Shown: positions 9,091 through 17,282 of the stretch, one piece after another | How positions within the stretch are numbered: the first letter of the stretch is position 1 | Layout: each line of letters opens with the position of its first letter | Source: Planctomycetota bacterium | GTDB lineage: Bacteria > Planctomycetota > Phycisphaerae > UBA1845 > UTPLA1 | Length of the DNA stretch: 64,000 nt | Reading direction: 5' to 3' | NCBI GenBank assembly: GCA_015654675.1 | Contig: JAATGM010000051.1 | Location: 124,001-188,000, forward strand | The notes under the pieces: model-generated | What the model was told of the DNA's origin: nothing | The model's database searches: none | The model's input: the letters and a program-made list of their open reading frames with translations, nothing else | Made by a program: the position numbers and the translations under genes

Positions 9091-9891
9091 TCAGGGGGTT
9101 GCCGCCGCGATGGCCGGGGCCGGCTCGGGAGGCGGCCGACTGGTTGCGTCAGCCGCATCGCGGTATGCGGCGACGACCTCGGCCGGCGGACCATCGGCGG
9201 CGATTCTTCCGCCCCGCAGCCAGATCGCGCGGTTGCAGTATTGTGTGACGAGTTCCATTTGATGCGAGACGAATACCATGATGCGCGAGCGATTGATCAG
9301 GGCCTGCATTCGATTTCGCGCTTTCTCGACCCAGTGGATGTCGCCGACGCTGAAGATTTCGTCGAGCAGGAGGATTTCGGGGTCGATCTCCGTGGCGACG
9401 CTGAAGGCGAGTCGTTGGGCCATTCCAGACGAGTAGTATTTGATCGGCGTGTCGGCGAACTCGTTCAGTTCGGCGAAGTCGAAGATTGGGCCGACTTTCT
9501 GCGCCATGGCCTTTCGCGGAAAGCCCATGATCGCACCGGTCAGGAAGATATTTTCGCGGCCGCTCAATTCGCCGTTGAAGCCGATGCCGACTTCGAGGAG
9601 CGGGACGAGGAACCCACGGTGGCTGACTCTGCCGGCGGTGGGTGGGTAGATGCGCGAGATGACCTTCAGCATGGAGGACTTGCCGGCGCCGTTGTCGCCG
9701 ACGATGCCCACGCGCTGGCCCCCGCCAATGTGAAGACTGACATTCTGCAGGGCGGTCACGTCGGCGTGCGGTTTGCCATAATTGCGTCGCGCCAGCAGGT
9801 TAACGACTGCTTCCTTGATCGATCGTCCACGCGTCGTATAGATGCGGAACCGCAGGGTCACGTCCTCAAGCGTGATGTAATTGTCTGACAT
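9091..9891 (-). CDS. Polysaccharide ABC exporter, ATP-binding protein (Wzt/KpsT/TagH-like)
   Basis: The product is 266 aa. Walker A is GIVGDNGAGKSSMLKVISRI (residues about 60-79), the signature is YYSSGMAQRLAFSVATEI near residue 150, and Walker B is EILLLDEIFSVGD, followed by VFVSHQMELVTQYCNRAIWL with the H-loop. The YSSGM form of the signature and the NGELSGRENIF segment are typical of O-antigen and teichoic acid exporters. The protein lacks the C-terminal carbohydrate-binding domain of long Wzt proteins, so it resembles the KpsT/TagH type. It lies nine bases downstream of the permease gene and powers export of a lipid-linked glycan across the inner membrane. Confidence 0.92.
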   Translation of the reverse strand: MSDNYITLEDVTLRFRIYTTRGRSIKEAVVNLLARRNYGKPHADVTALQNVSLHIGGGQRVGIVGDNGAGKSSMLKVISRIYPPTAGRVSHRGFLVPLLEVGIGFNGELSGRENIFLTGAIMGFPRKAMAQKVGPIFDFAELNEFADTPIKYYSSGMAQRLAFSVATEIDPEILLLDEIFSVGDIHWVEKARNRMQALINRSRIMVFVSHQMELVTQYCNRAIWLRGGRIAADGPPAEVVAAYRDAADATSRPPPEPAPAIAAATP

Positions 9892-9900
9892 GCGGCTCCG

Positions 9901-10719
9901 TCAGAGTGCGAAGATCAGCGAATCTTCGTAGCGCCAGAACACGTAAAGGCCGACCGTGAGTGAGACGGCTGCGACAAGAATCGCCGAAGTCATCTCCAGC
10001 ATTGTCGGGAGAGTCGCGTAGTAGATCGGGCGATGAAACATCTCGATGATGCCGAACATCGGATTAAGCTTGAAGAAATACTGATACCTGTGCGGCATTT
10101 TCTCAAGCGGATAGATGACCGGCGTGAGATAAAACCAGGCGCTGAGAAATACTGTGATGAGATGCTGCACGTCGCGGAAGAAAACGGTGATGACGGCCAC
10201 GATTGCGCCGAGACCGATCGCCACGCTGACTATGCAGACGAACGACAGCGGCAGAATGAGCAGGGCCGCCGAGAATTTCAGGCCGACGAACGGCAAAGGC
10301 CCGAGTGTGATCATCAGCACGGTCAGCGACAAAACAAATGTAATGAGATTCTGAAGGACGAACGACAGCGGGAATACCAACTTAGGAAAGTATTGCCGGC
10401 GGATCATCGACTCGGCCGAGACGATGCTCATAGCGCAACCGTCCATTGACGTTGCGAAGAAACTCCACGGAAGAATTCCGGAGAGGACGTAGAGCGCGTA
10501 GCCGGTCTCCATCCGGAACAAGAGCGAGAAGACGATGCTGATGACCGTCATTTGGAGGAGCGGATTGAGAAGGGACCAGACGAACCCGAGCGTGGATCGC
10601 CGGTACTTGACCTTCAGGTCCTGCGAAACGAAGTTCTTAATGACTTCACGGAAGCTCCAGACTTCCGCAATGCGGCTGGCGGCACCGCGATTCGCATTCC
10701 ACTCGACGACCTGGCTCAT
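9901..10719 (-). CDS. Polysaccharide ABC exporter permease (ABC-2 type, Wzm-like)
   Basis: The product is 272 aa. It begins with a short cytoplasmic stretch ending in VKYRRSTLGFVWSLLNPLLQ, the usual N-terminal amphipathic segment of Wzm/TagG permeases, followed by about six transmembrane helices and the family segment YLTPVIYPLEKMPHRYQ (quoted in part) before helix 5. I set the start at ATG 10719, with AGG about ten bases upstream; the frame stays open further upstream but runs through the RluA-like gene antisense or out of frame, so the extension is rejected. It pairs with the ATPase that follows. Confidence 0.92.
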   Translation of the reverse strand: MSQVVEWNANRGAASRIAEVWSFREVIKNFVSQDLKVKYRRSTLGFVWSLLNPLLQMTVISIVFSLLFRMETGYALYVLSGILPWSFFATSMDGCAMSIVSAESMIRRQYFPKLVFPLSFVLQNLITFVLSLTVLMITLGPLPFVGLKFSAALLILPLSFVCIVSVAIGLGAIVAVITVFFRDVQHLITVFLSAWFYLTPVIYPLEKMPHRYQYFFKLNPMFGIIEMFHRPIYYATLPTMLEMTSAILVAAVSLTVGLYVFWRYEDSLIFAL

Positions 10720-10778
10720 TCCCGATACCTGAACCTTGAAGACTGAAGTGCCAGTATCCCGGAATGACCGGCAAGTCG

Positions 10779-11627
10779 CTAGAACCGGCCGGGTGACAGC
10801 CGGCCGTACTTCGCCAATTGATTGGCGGCGGCGCGGAAATCGCGTGGGGGTGCGATCGACCATTCCATCGGATCGCCGTTCAGCGGATGGCGGAGCGAGA
10901 TTCGTGCGGAATGCAGACTGAGGCGGGCGATCAGGGGCCGTTCGGGACCACGACGGCTTTCGCGGTAGCCCGGTTTGAACGATGACAGCATTAATTCTTG
11001 CGCACCGCCATAGGTTGGATCGACAGCGAGCGGCATTCCGACGGTCATGAGATGTACGCGGATCTGATGCCGGCAAGCCGAGCGCGGGACGCATTCGATG
11101 ATGGCAGTCCCCGCGAACGCCTCGACCAGCCGCCATTCGGTTCGCGCGGCGATGCCGCGTTCCGGGTCGATGCGGACTTTCGTCCACGGCTGACGCGGCA
11201 CATAGAGTGGAGCATCGATCGTCCCCGATGGCTCGGGGAGGGTCGCGCGAACGATTGCGAGGCAGGCCATGGTCATGCGGCCATCGGCGATCTGTTCGGA
11301 GAGGTTCGCGCGGCTGCGTTCGTTCCTCGCCAGCGCGACGAGGCCGCTTGCTTCGTCCTCGGCGGCGCCGATCGCAACGGCTTCCTCGGGCAAATCGAGT
11401 TTATCGAGAAGACTGACTTCGATTTCGGGTCCCGGACGAATGGGCAGCCACGACGGTTTGTCGACTATCGCAATCTCTTCGTCGCTGAAGAGAACGGTGG
11501 GTTCGATCCGCTTCGGTTGATCGCGACGGCGGGGTTCTGCCGGCGGGGCAGTCGGCTTGGCCGATTCGCCCCATTCGATTTCTTCGCCCTCGTCATCCCA
11601 GTCGTCGTCGGACTGTTTCTCGCTCAC
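10779..11627 (-). CDS. RluA-family pseudouridine synthase homologue with altered catalytic motif
   Basis: The product is 282 aa. After a 45-residue acidic, disordered-looking N-terminus, the RluA fold is recognisable from VDKPSWLPIRPGP, TMACLAIVRATLPEPSGTID (YxAxVxG-like segment) and SACRHQIRVHLMTVGMPLAVD, which matches the TGRxHQIRxHL motif. The catalytic motif HRLDRxTSG is replaced by GAAEDEASG (residues about 86-94), so the catalytic Asp position holds Glu. The start is GTG 11627 with a strong GGAGGG six bases upstream. It sits 24 bases downstream of no other same-strand gene than mreC's end and may share its transcription. It may be an inactive RNA-binding relative rather than an enzyme; the family assignment is good, activity doubtful. 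Confidence 0.8.
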   Translation of the reverse strand: MSEKQSDDDWDDEGEEIEWGESAKPTAPPAEPRRRDQPKRIEPTVLFSDEEIAIVDKPSWLPIRPGPEIEVSLLDKLDLPEEAVAIGAAEDEASGLVALARNERSRANLSEQIADGRMTMACLAIVRATLPEPSGTIDAPLYVPRQPWTKVRIDPERGIAARTEWRLVEAFAGTAIIECVPRSACRHQIRVHLMTVGMPLAVDPTYGGAQELMLSSFKPGYRESRRGPERPLIARLSLHSARISLRHPLNGDPMEWSIAPPRDFRAAANQLAKYGRLSPGRF

Positions 11628-11651
11628 AAATTTCCCTCCGCCGGTTGGCCG

Positions 11652-12617
11652 CTAAGGGCCGCCCGCGCCGAGCAAATCATCCCGCCCAGGAAGCCCGGCC
11701 ACGATGTAAACGTCGGTCAGATCGTCGGGTTTCGCCGCGGGCTCGACGATGACAGCGTACACGAGGCGTTTCTTCGGATCACTGTTGATCGCGGCCACGC
11801 GGCCGATCGACATCGGGGCTGAGAGCCCCGGCGTGTCGGGGGCAGTGACGACGAGATCGCCGATGGCAATCTGATCGTCGGTGTTTGGCTGGCCGGCCGT
11901 GGACACGTAGCGCTGCGGAACATCTTCGATGACCATTTCGCCGCGGCCGCGGCCGCGAAGCGTGGCGGGGTAATCGACCGAGACAAACCTGCCGCCGCGG
12001 ATTCGGCCGACGCGCACCGCCGTTCGACAATCGGGGTCGGATAGAAGGACGACACGAGCCATGTAGGGCTGGACGAATTCGATTTTGCCTACGACTGCCT
12101 CGCGGGCCAGCACGGAAAAGCCGCGTTCCACGCCCTCGTGTCCACCGGCGTCCACGAAGAATCGAGAGATGACCCAATCCTGCCATTTCACGCCGCGGGA
12201 CGCGCCGCGCGATACGAGGGCTGAGTCGCGCGCGGCGACCAAATCGCGGGCGACCACGCTCGCGGGGATCAGACGGACGGACGAGGTGACATATTTCTCG
12301 CGCAGGCCCCGCAGGCCGGCATTTTCCCGCCGGAGTTGGTCGAGGAAGCCGCTCTGAAAGAGCAGCTCGCGCTCGAGTTCGGCAGCGCCGGGCTGGGTGG
12401 TCGGTGGGCCGCCATGCATGTCCCGGCGGACGTCGGCCAGGGACTTTGTGGTCCAGGTTCCGGCTTCGTAGACCACCGCCTGGGCGGGGACAAGGAGCTG
12501 GGTGATCCCCTTCATCCAGTCAGTCCAGCCCGGGGGCGCGAGCAGCATGGCCCCCGAAAGAAGCATCAGCAGCACAAAGGCCCCGCTCTTGGTCAGTCGC
12601 ACGGGCAACGGCGGCAT
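11652..12617 (-). CDS. mreC: Rod shape-determining protein MreC
   Basis: The product is 321 aa: one N-terminal helix (residues about 8-30), a coiled-coil region around 70-110 (ELERELLFQSGFLDQLRREN), then the two beta-barrel lobes with VVARD, VSRGASRGVKWQDWVIS, VVGKIEFVQPYMARVVLLSD and IGDLVVTAPDTPGLSAPMSI, all typical MreC positions. MreC is a periplasmic scaffold that organises cell-wall elongation. The start ATG 12617 lacks a Shine-Dalgarno; a candidate -10 (12626-12631) would make the mRNA leaderless. It is divergent from the GlmU-like gene, which also serves wall precursor synthesis. MreB and MreD are not in the window. Confidence 0.88.
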   Translation of the reverse strand: MPPLPVRLTKSGAFVLLMLLSGAMLLAPPGWTDWMKGITQLLVPAQAVVYEAGTWTTKSLADVRRDMHGGPPTTQPGAAELERELLFQSGFLDQLRRENAGLRGLREKYVTSSVRLIPASVVARDLVAARDSALVSRGASRGVKWQDWVISRFFVDAGGHEGVERGFSVLAREAVVGKIEFVQPYMARVVLLSDPDCRTAVRVGRIRGGRFVSVDYPATLRGRGRGEMVIEDVPQRYVSTAGQPNTDDQIAIGDLVVTAPDTPGLSAPMSIGRVAAINSDPKKRLVYAVIVEPAAKPDDLTDVYIVAGLPGRDDLLGAGGP

Positions 12618-12625
12618 AGACACGC

Positions 12626-12654
12626 ATGTTACGGACCGGCGTCCGGTCGTTCCA
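12626..12654 (-). promoter_or_regulatory. Candidate mreC promoter, leaderless geometry
   Basis: Read on the minus strand: TGGAAC (12654-12649), 17 bases, TAACAT (12631-12626), then eight bases to the ATG at 12617. No Shine-Dalgarno intervenes. The -35 is a weak match. Confidence 0.3.
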
Positions 12655-12710
12655 TCGTCCCCTCGGCCGGCTGTTCCGATCGGCGACGAATCCCCGTATC
12701 GTATGCCGCG

Positions 12711-13940
12711 ATGACTGAACTGGCCGTATTTGAGGATGCCGGCTGGCGCAATTTGCTTCCGCTGACCTGGTGGCGGGCGGCGTTTGACCTGCGCTGCGGC
12801 CTGGATTCGCTTCTGGACAAGATCGAGCGGGTTTGCGGCGCCCGCGCCGGACTGCTCGTTCGACCTGATCTGGCGGCTGTGATCGCGGCGCGGCAGGAGC
12901 GGGTGGTGAACTCGATCGACGCCGTTCGACCGAAATTGTTCGTCAACGGGCGGCTGCTGTTGCGGGCGCCGATTGAGTTGCCGGTGGGGGTCGCGGCCTG
13001 GCGGGGCGACACGCTGCTGGCGGCGCACGTGCAGACGGCCTTTGCGAGCAAGCTCACGCCGGATGTGCTGCTCGATGCGGAATTGACGCGGCAGGCGCTG
13101 GCGGGCGTCGGACATGAGACGCTGCCGGCTGAGTCGTTCGAGTTGATCGACTATGTGTGGCAACTCGTGCATGCCAATCCCGGGGAACTGCGCAGGCAGA
13201 TCGGCGGGGCGTCGCGGCAGCGATTGGGCAGGGTCTATGCCGGCGCACACTTGTTGAACGAGGGCGAGATTCACGTCGCGACGGGGGCGAAGGTCAAGCC
13301 CGCGGCGGTACTCGATGCTGAGGGCGGCCCGATCTATATCGCTGAAAACGCGACCGTTTCGCCGAACGTCACCATCCAAGGGCCGTGCTACATCGGGCCC
13401 AATACGCTGATCCAGCCGGCCTCATTGATTCGCGAAGGGACTTCGATCGGGGCGTGGTGCAAGGTTGGTGGCGAGGTGGAAGGGACGATCATTCACGGCT
13501 ACTCGAACAAGCAGCATTATGGATTTCTTGGGCATGCCTACGTCGGCGAATGGGTGAATCTCGGCGCCGGGACGGTTAACAGCGATCTGAAGAATACCTA
13601 CGGTTCGGTGCGTGTTGCGGTCAATGGGCAGTCGATCGACACGGGCCACATGTTCGTCGGGAGCTTCATTGGCGACCATGCCAAGACGGGCATCAATGTG
13701 GCGCTGCCGACCGGTTGTGTGATCGGGTTCGCCGCGAATGTGTTTCTCAGCCGGTATCCGGAGAAGTTTGTTCCGTCGTTTGCGTGGCAGACGGACGAGC
13801 GCTGCTCGGTCTACGATCCGCAGCGGGCGCTGGCGGTGGCGAAGAAGGCAATGTCGCGACGCAAGGTCGAGATGTCGCCCGCGGAGGAGCACGCGTTCAT
13901 TCAGATCGCGAAGGCTGCGCCGGGGATCGAGGTCGGCTAG
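12711..13940 (+). CDS. GlmU-like sugar-nucleotidyltransferase / left-handed beta-helix acetyltransferase
   Basis: The product is 409 aa. It matches the pattern of the alternative bacterial GlmU group: an N-terminal domain opening with VFEDAGWRNLLPLTWWRAAFDLRCG (quoted in part; the family's conserved L-x-P-L-T-x-x-R position reads LLPLTWWR), and a hexapeptide-repeat domain from about residue 205 (IYIAENATVSPNVTIQGPCY, IGPNTLIQPASLIREGTSIG). It probably makes a UDP-N-acetylhexosamine or a related NDP-sugar. It diverges from mreC across 93 bases and converges on the MltA gene with a single base between the two stops. No Shine-Dalgarno is evident before ATG 12711; a longer upstream open frame overlaps mreC and is rejected. 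Confidence 0.8.
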   Translation: MTELAVFEDAGWRNLLPLTWWRAAFDLRCGLDSLLDKIERVCGARAGLLVRPDLAAVIAARQERVVNSIDAVRPKLFVNGRLLLRAPIELPVGVAAWRGDTLLAAHVQTAFASKLTPDVLLDAELTRQALAGVGHETLPAESFELIDYVWQLVHANPGELRRQIGGASRQRLGRVYAGAHLLNEGEIHVATGAKVKPAAVLDAEGGPIYIAENATVSPNVTIQGPCYIGPNTLIQPASLIREGTSIGAWCKVGGEVEGTIIHGYSNKQHYGFLGHAYVGEWVNLGAGTVNSDLKNTYGSVRVAVNGQSIDTGHMFVGSFIGDHAKTGINVALPTGCVIGFAANVFLSRYPEKFVPSFAWQTDERCSVYDPQRALAVAKKAMSRRKVEMSPAEEHAFIQIAKAAPGIEVG

Positions 13941-13941
13941 T

Positions 13942-15351
13942 TTATTCTTCGCTGGCCGGTTTGGGGTCGCCGGCTGGGGGTTGGTTGTCGTAGGTGGCGG
14001 ATGGGACGCCTTCTTCTTCCTTGTGCGCCGGGGGCGGCGGGGTTCTTCGGTGGCGCGGGGCGGTGGAGGTGTCGTGGTCGGTGCTCACGGACGGATCGCG
14101 CCTTGAGCGCCGGGACGGGCTGTCTTTGCTGGCCACGGCCGGGGGCGGCGGCGGGCTGTTGGCGTCCTTCAGGAACAGGTAGTAGAGCTTGCCCTCGTTG
14201 TAGGTGAAGCCGGCGCGCTTGCCGGCGGCGTCGCCCACTCCCATGAAGATGTCGCAGCGGCCGGCGGCGCGGATGGCGGCACCGCGATCCTGATCGAGGG
14301 CGAAGCCCTTATACGGCCGGCGGGCGCCGCTCTCGTCGGAGGGGATGCTGCTCACGTCCATGAACGCGAGGCAGGCGCGCGGGAAAACTTCCTTGTCGGT
14401 GGCGATGGTGTAGTTGGTCGAGACCTTTTCGTTCAGGCAGCCGAACGGGCCGCCGGGGGCCGGCTGGAAGAAGACGTAGCGCTCGTTGCGCCAGCAGTAT
14501 TCGTTGATCTCGTTCGGGTGGGCGGCGAAGTAGTCGAGCATGGCGTTGAGCGACAGCTTGTCTTTCTCGAGCTTGCCGTCCTTCACCATTTCGCGGCCGA
14601 TCGACTTGTAGTCGTGGCCGTTGTTTCCGGCGTAGCCGATTTCGAAGATGTGGCTGTCGGGCATGCGGATCTGGCCGGAGCCCTGGACCGTTACCACGTA
14701 GGCCTTGAACGGATCGTCGACCCAGACCAGCTCGCGGCCGGCGCAGATGCCCTGCGACTCGATCTGTTCGCGGGTCTTCCAGGGGCCGCCGACCGGGTTG
14801 CCCTCGATGTCTTTCTGGAAGCCGTTGGGGATCTTGTAGATCGGGCTGGTGAACTTGGCGGTTTTGGTTTTGCTGCCGTCGAAGATGGGGGTGTAGTAGC
14901 CGGTGTAGAGCATGGTGCCGCGGTCGTCGCAGCCGACGGAGATATAGACGTCAAACTTCTCGCGGATGGTGGCGTTGAGCTCGTCGGGCGACTTGGCCTG
15001 GGCGAGGACCTCCTTGAAGAGGATGAGACTGTCGACGGCGCGCTGGTGGGAGACGTCGCCGTAGGGGAAGTAGCGCTGCGAGGACTTCTTGCTTAAGTAG
15101 TGCAAGCTGCGGTCGATGGCGGCGATGAGCTCGCCCGACTGCGAGTTGTAGAAGGCGTCGGAGAAGTCGGGAATCTGGCTCGGGTCGGTGATCTTGCGGA
15201 GGGCGAGCTGGCCGGGGGGGAGGGGTTTGTCGTAGTCCTTGTCGTTGCTGAAGTCCGGGGCGGCGAGGGGGATGGGCTCGGGCTTTCCGCAGCCGGCGAG
15301 GAGGAGGGCGGCGGCGAGGACGGCGAGACGACGAAGCGCGGCGGATGACAT
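13942..15351 (-). CDS. MltA-type membrane-bound lytic murein transglycosylase (lipoprotein)
   Basis: The product is 469 aa. A lipoprotein signal peptide ends in LLLAGC. MltA features follow: GYYTPIFDGS, AYVVTVQGSGQIRMPD and GYAGNNGHDYKSIGREMVKD in the central barrel, then CLAFMDVSSIPS and ALDQDRGAAIRAAGRCDIFM, which contains the Asp corresponding to the catalytic residue of the 3D domain, followed by GVGDAAGKRAGF. It cleaves peptidoglycan glycan strands with formation of anhydromuramic ends, at the cell envelope. The last 75 residues are Pro/Ser/Arg-rich and low in complexity, beyond the normal family end. The start ATG 15351 has AAGGG seven bases upstream and gives an ideal lipoprotein signal. 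Confidence 0.88.
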   Translation of the reverse strand: MSSAALRRLAVLAAALLLAGCGKPEPIPLAAPDFSNDKDYDKPLPPGQLALRKITDPSQIPDFSDAFYNSQSGELIAAIDRSLHYLSKKSSQRYFPYGDVSHQRAVDSLILFKEVLAQAKSPDELNATIREKFDVYISVGCDDRGTMLYTGYYTPIFDGSKTKTAKFTSPIYKIPNGFQKDIEGNPVGGPWKTREQIESQGICAGRELVWVDDPFKAYVVTVQGSGQIRMPDSHIFEIGYAGNNGHDYKSIGREMVKDGKLEKDKLSLNAMLDYFAAHPNEINEYCWRNERYVFFQPAPGGPFGCLNEKVSTNYTIATDKEVFPRACLAFMDVSSIPSDESGARRPYKGFALDQDRGAAIRAAGRCDIFMGVGDAAGKRAGFTYNEGKLYYLFLKDANSPPPPPAVASKDSPSRRSRRDPSVSTDHDTSTAPRHRRTPPPPAHKEEEGVPSATYDNQPPAGDPKPASEE

Positions 15352-15815
15352 GGAGAGGCCCTTGTTGGGTCCGTTTGGCGGGGAAATGTGGGCAAACCGC
15401 ACCCGCACCCGCCGCGGCGGACCGATGGATAAGACATCGGCAAAAATGGGCGTCCGGGAAAAGCGCGGGGCTTTCGGGCGGGAGGCGGGAAATTGCCGGG
15501 ATTGGGGGGAATTGGGGGCTTTTGCTGCCGGTCTAATCGGAGGCGGGCGTGGGATTGGAGGGATTTCTTCGGCCGTCGGGAGGGGGTGCAGGAATTGGGC
15601 GCTCTCCACCCAGCCGGGTATTTGCGCACGAAGATTGATCGCTCGCCAGCCGGATCATCGAAGTCCCGGCTGAAGAGTTCGAGTTCGGTTAGGTATTTCC
15701 ATTGGCTTGCCAAGCAGAATTTTCTGGCGAGTGAGTGGGGCTAGTTGCTGGAGTCCGTTTCGGCGAACGGTTGTGTATTCAATCCTGCGGAAGAGACATG
15801 CAAGGGCCCGGCCGG
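15352..15815. other. Intergenic region, no assigned gene
   Basis: This 464-base stretch separates the MltA and fic genes. On the minus strand a frame opens after a stop near 15744, and its first 45 or so codons (for example QWKYLTELELFSRDFDDPAG, 15707-15648) read like protein, but the frame then degenerates and overlaps the mltA gene. I recognise no family; it may be a gene remnant at the edge of the restriction-modification relic island. Confidence 0.4.
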
Positions 15816-16925
15816 TCATTTATAGGGTGCAAACTGATTGCCGTCACGCGTCAGTAGCTGCATCAACTTCGGATGAACAAACAGCTTCTCCCGGCCGGCC
15901 ACTCTTTCCTCCAACACTCCTAATGTCACGAGTTTTTTCAGGTAGACCGACGCAGTCTGCCGGCCGGCAATTTCCCGTTGCGTGAGATTCTGGATGCGGC
16001 AATAGGGAAGTTCGAAGATTACGTCGACAAGTTCGCGGCTGTAGACCTTCTGCCCGTATTTCCGCACATAATCCCTGGTGTACTCGTGCAGAGTGCAGAT
16101 CGCTGCAATTTTGGCGACTGTCCACCTTGAGGTCTCCTCGACACCTTTGATCATGAAGAGGATCCATTCCTCCCACGCGGCTTTTTTTGTGACTTCAAGC
16201 AGCAGTCGGTAATAGTCCGCCTTGTTCCGGATGATGTAGCGGCTCAGATAGAGGAGTGGCAGTGTGAGGAGATTCTCGCTGGTGAAAAAAAGACTGTTGA
16301 GCACGCGGCCTGTGCGCCCGTTGCCATCCGTGAAGGGGTGAATGGCCTCAAACTGGTAGTGGGCGACGGCCATGCGGATTAGCGGGTCGATGTCGGTCTG
16401 CTGATGCAAGAATTTTTCCCAATTGGCCAACAGCGAGCGTAGCAGCTCCTCACCGACGGGAGGGGTATAGACGATCCTACCGACTCCGTGCGCCAGGGCG
16501 GTTCCCGGGATGCGTCGCACGTGCATATCGACGCCTTTGATGTGGCTGCAGATTTGCTCTGCGGTGCGGACGGCCAGTGGGCGATGCTTGAGGGAATTGA
16601 ATGCATCCAAGAGGGCGCGGCCGTAGCGCAGGGCCTCTTTCGTGGGTGCATCGGCGTTTTCGTCGAGCTCGCGAAATTGAAAGAGCCGGTCGGTGGTAGT
16701 AATGACGTTTTCGATTTCGGAGCTGGCCTGGGCTTCGAGGAGAGGGAGGGTATTGATGAGAACGGCCTGATTAGGGATCAGTTTTGCAGCCTGCTTGAGT
16801 TCGGCGAGCGCAGCGCGGGCTTCTATACAGGTCTTAAGAACGGTTTTCGATTCCAAGTTGGTGGTTGGCGGCAAGAGGGGCAGTTGATTATGGGGCTGGC
16901 GCGGGGACCAAGTCGTTCTGGACAT
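15816..16925 (-). CDS. Fic family protein (AMPylase-like) with C-terminal winged helix
   Basis: The product is 369 aa. The Fic core motif is HPFTDGNGRTGR near residue 197, matching HPFx(D/E)GNGRxxR with the catalytic His. An N-terminal segment SSEIENV near residue 72 fits the (S/T)xxxE(G/N) inhibitory helix, so this would be a class II, self-inhibited Fic. A C-terminal winged-helix-like region (REIAGRQTASVYLKKLVTLG) suggests DNA binding. Fic enzymes transfer AMP from ATP to target proteins. Such Fic genes are often found inside type I restriction-modification operons, and a decayed hsdR-like fragment lies just upstream here. The promoter region holds four TGTCGA half-sites, two forming a perfect 10-bp inverted repeat, so autoregulation is plausible. 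Confidence 0.9.
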   Translation of the reverse strand: MSRTTWSPRQPHNQLPLLPPTTNLESKTVLKTCIEARAALAELKQAAKLIPNQAVLINTLPLLEAQASSEIENVITTTDRLFQFRELDENADAPTKEALRYGRALLDAFNSLKHRPLAVRTAEQICSHIKGVDMHVRRIPGTALAHGVGRIVYTPPVGEELLRSLLANWEKFLHQQTDIDPLIRMAVAHYQFEAIHPFTDGNGRTGRVLNSLFFTSENLLTLPLLYLSRYIIRNKADYYRLLLEVTKKAAWEEWILFMIKGVEETSRWTVAKIAAICTLHEYTRDYVRKYGQKVYSRELVDVIFELPYCRIQNLTQREIAGRQTASVYLKKLVTLGVLEERVAGREKLFVHPKLMQLLTRDGNQFAPYK

Positions 16926-16931
16926 GGCGAC

Positions 16932-16960
16932 ATGCTATGTCGATGCCGGCGACGGGTCAA
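16932..16960 (-). promoter_or_regulatory. Candidate fic promoter, leaderless geometry
   Basis: On the minus strand: TTGACC (16960-16955), 17 bases, TAGCAT (16937-16932). Initiation seven bases on would fall on the A of the ATG at 16925. No Shine-Dalgarno is present. Confidence 0.45.
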
Positions 16961-16963
16961 TTC

Positions 16964-16998
16964 AACGTGTCGAAAAAAAATGATTCTATCGACACGTT
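16964..16998. promoter_or_regulatory. Inverted repeat upstream of fic, candidate operator
   Basis: AACGTGTCGA (16964-16973) and TCGACACGTT (16989-16998) form a perfect 10-bp inverted repeat with a 15-base spacer, directly upstream of the candidate -35. Further TGTCGA copies lie at 16938-16943 (between -10 and -35) and 17008-17013. The placement fits a repressor site; the Fic protein's own winged helix is a candidate ligand (inference). Confidence 0.5.
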
Positions 16999-17026
16999 GT
17001 CGGGGCGTGTCGAAGAAGGCGACAGG

Positions 17027-17276
17027 TCAGTGTTGGGCGGTGTAGAGGAGAGATTTCTTGAGGGCGTCGAGCTTCATGAGGCAATGCGAAAAAAGCGGTT
17101 CGGATTCGGCGCGGAGCGCCTCGCCGCGCCACCCGCCGACGCCTTTGAACCGCCGGACGGTGATCGGATGTTCGCGGAGCACATTCGAACCGTCAACAGC
17201 ACACGAGCCAGCCGCCGAGGAGAGTTGGGTCGATGTGTTCGGCCTTGGTTTCGGCTTCGTTCACGTGCTGACTCAT
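17027..17276 (-). pseudogene. Decayed type I restriction enzyme fragment (hsdR N-terminus, possible hsdS end)
   Basis: Seven bases after the DUF5655 gene, an ATG at 17276 opens a frame reading NEAETKAEHIDPTLLGGW before a stop at 17195-17193. This matches the well-known N-terminus of type I restriction HsdR subunits (NEAxTRAxxIDPxLxxAGW). One frame over, from 17191, the reading continues GSNVLREHPITVRRFKGVGG, matching the next HsdR segment (GSRxxREYxIT). The same frame then runs to a stop at 17027 through MKLDALKKSLLYT, which resembles the final helix of HsdS subunits. The remaining kilobases of hsdR, hsdM and hsdS are absent. I read this as a relic of a type I system lost by deletion and frameshift. 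The HsdR match is convincing; the HsdS match is weak. Confidence 0.65.
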
Positions 17277-17282
17277 ATCGGG

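Noticed and set aside
12336-12710. Upstream extension of the GlmU-like frame
   Set aside because: It runs antisense through mreC and contains no family sequence; the conserved N-terminus begins at 12711.
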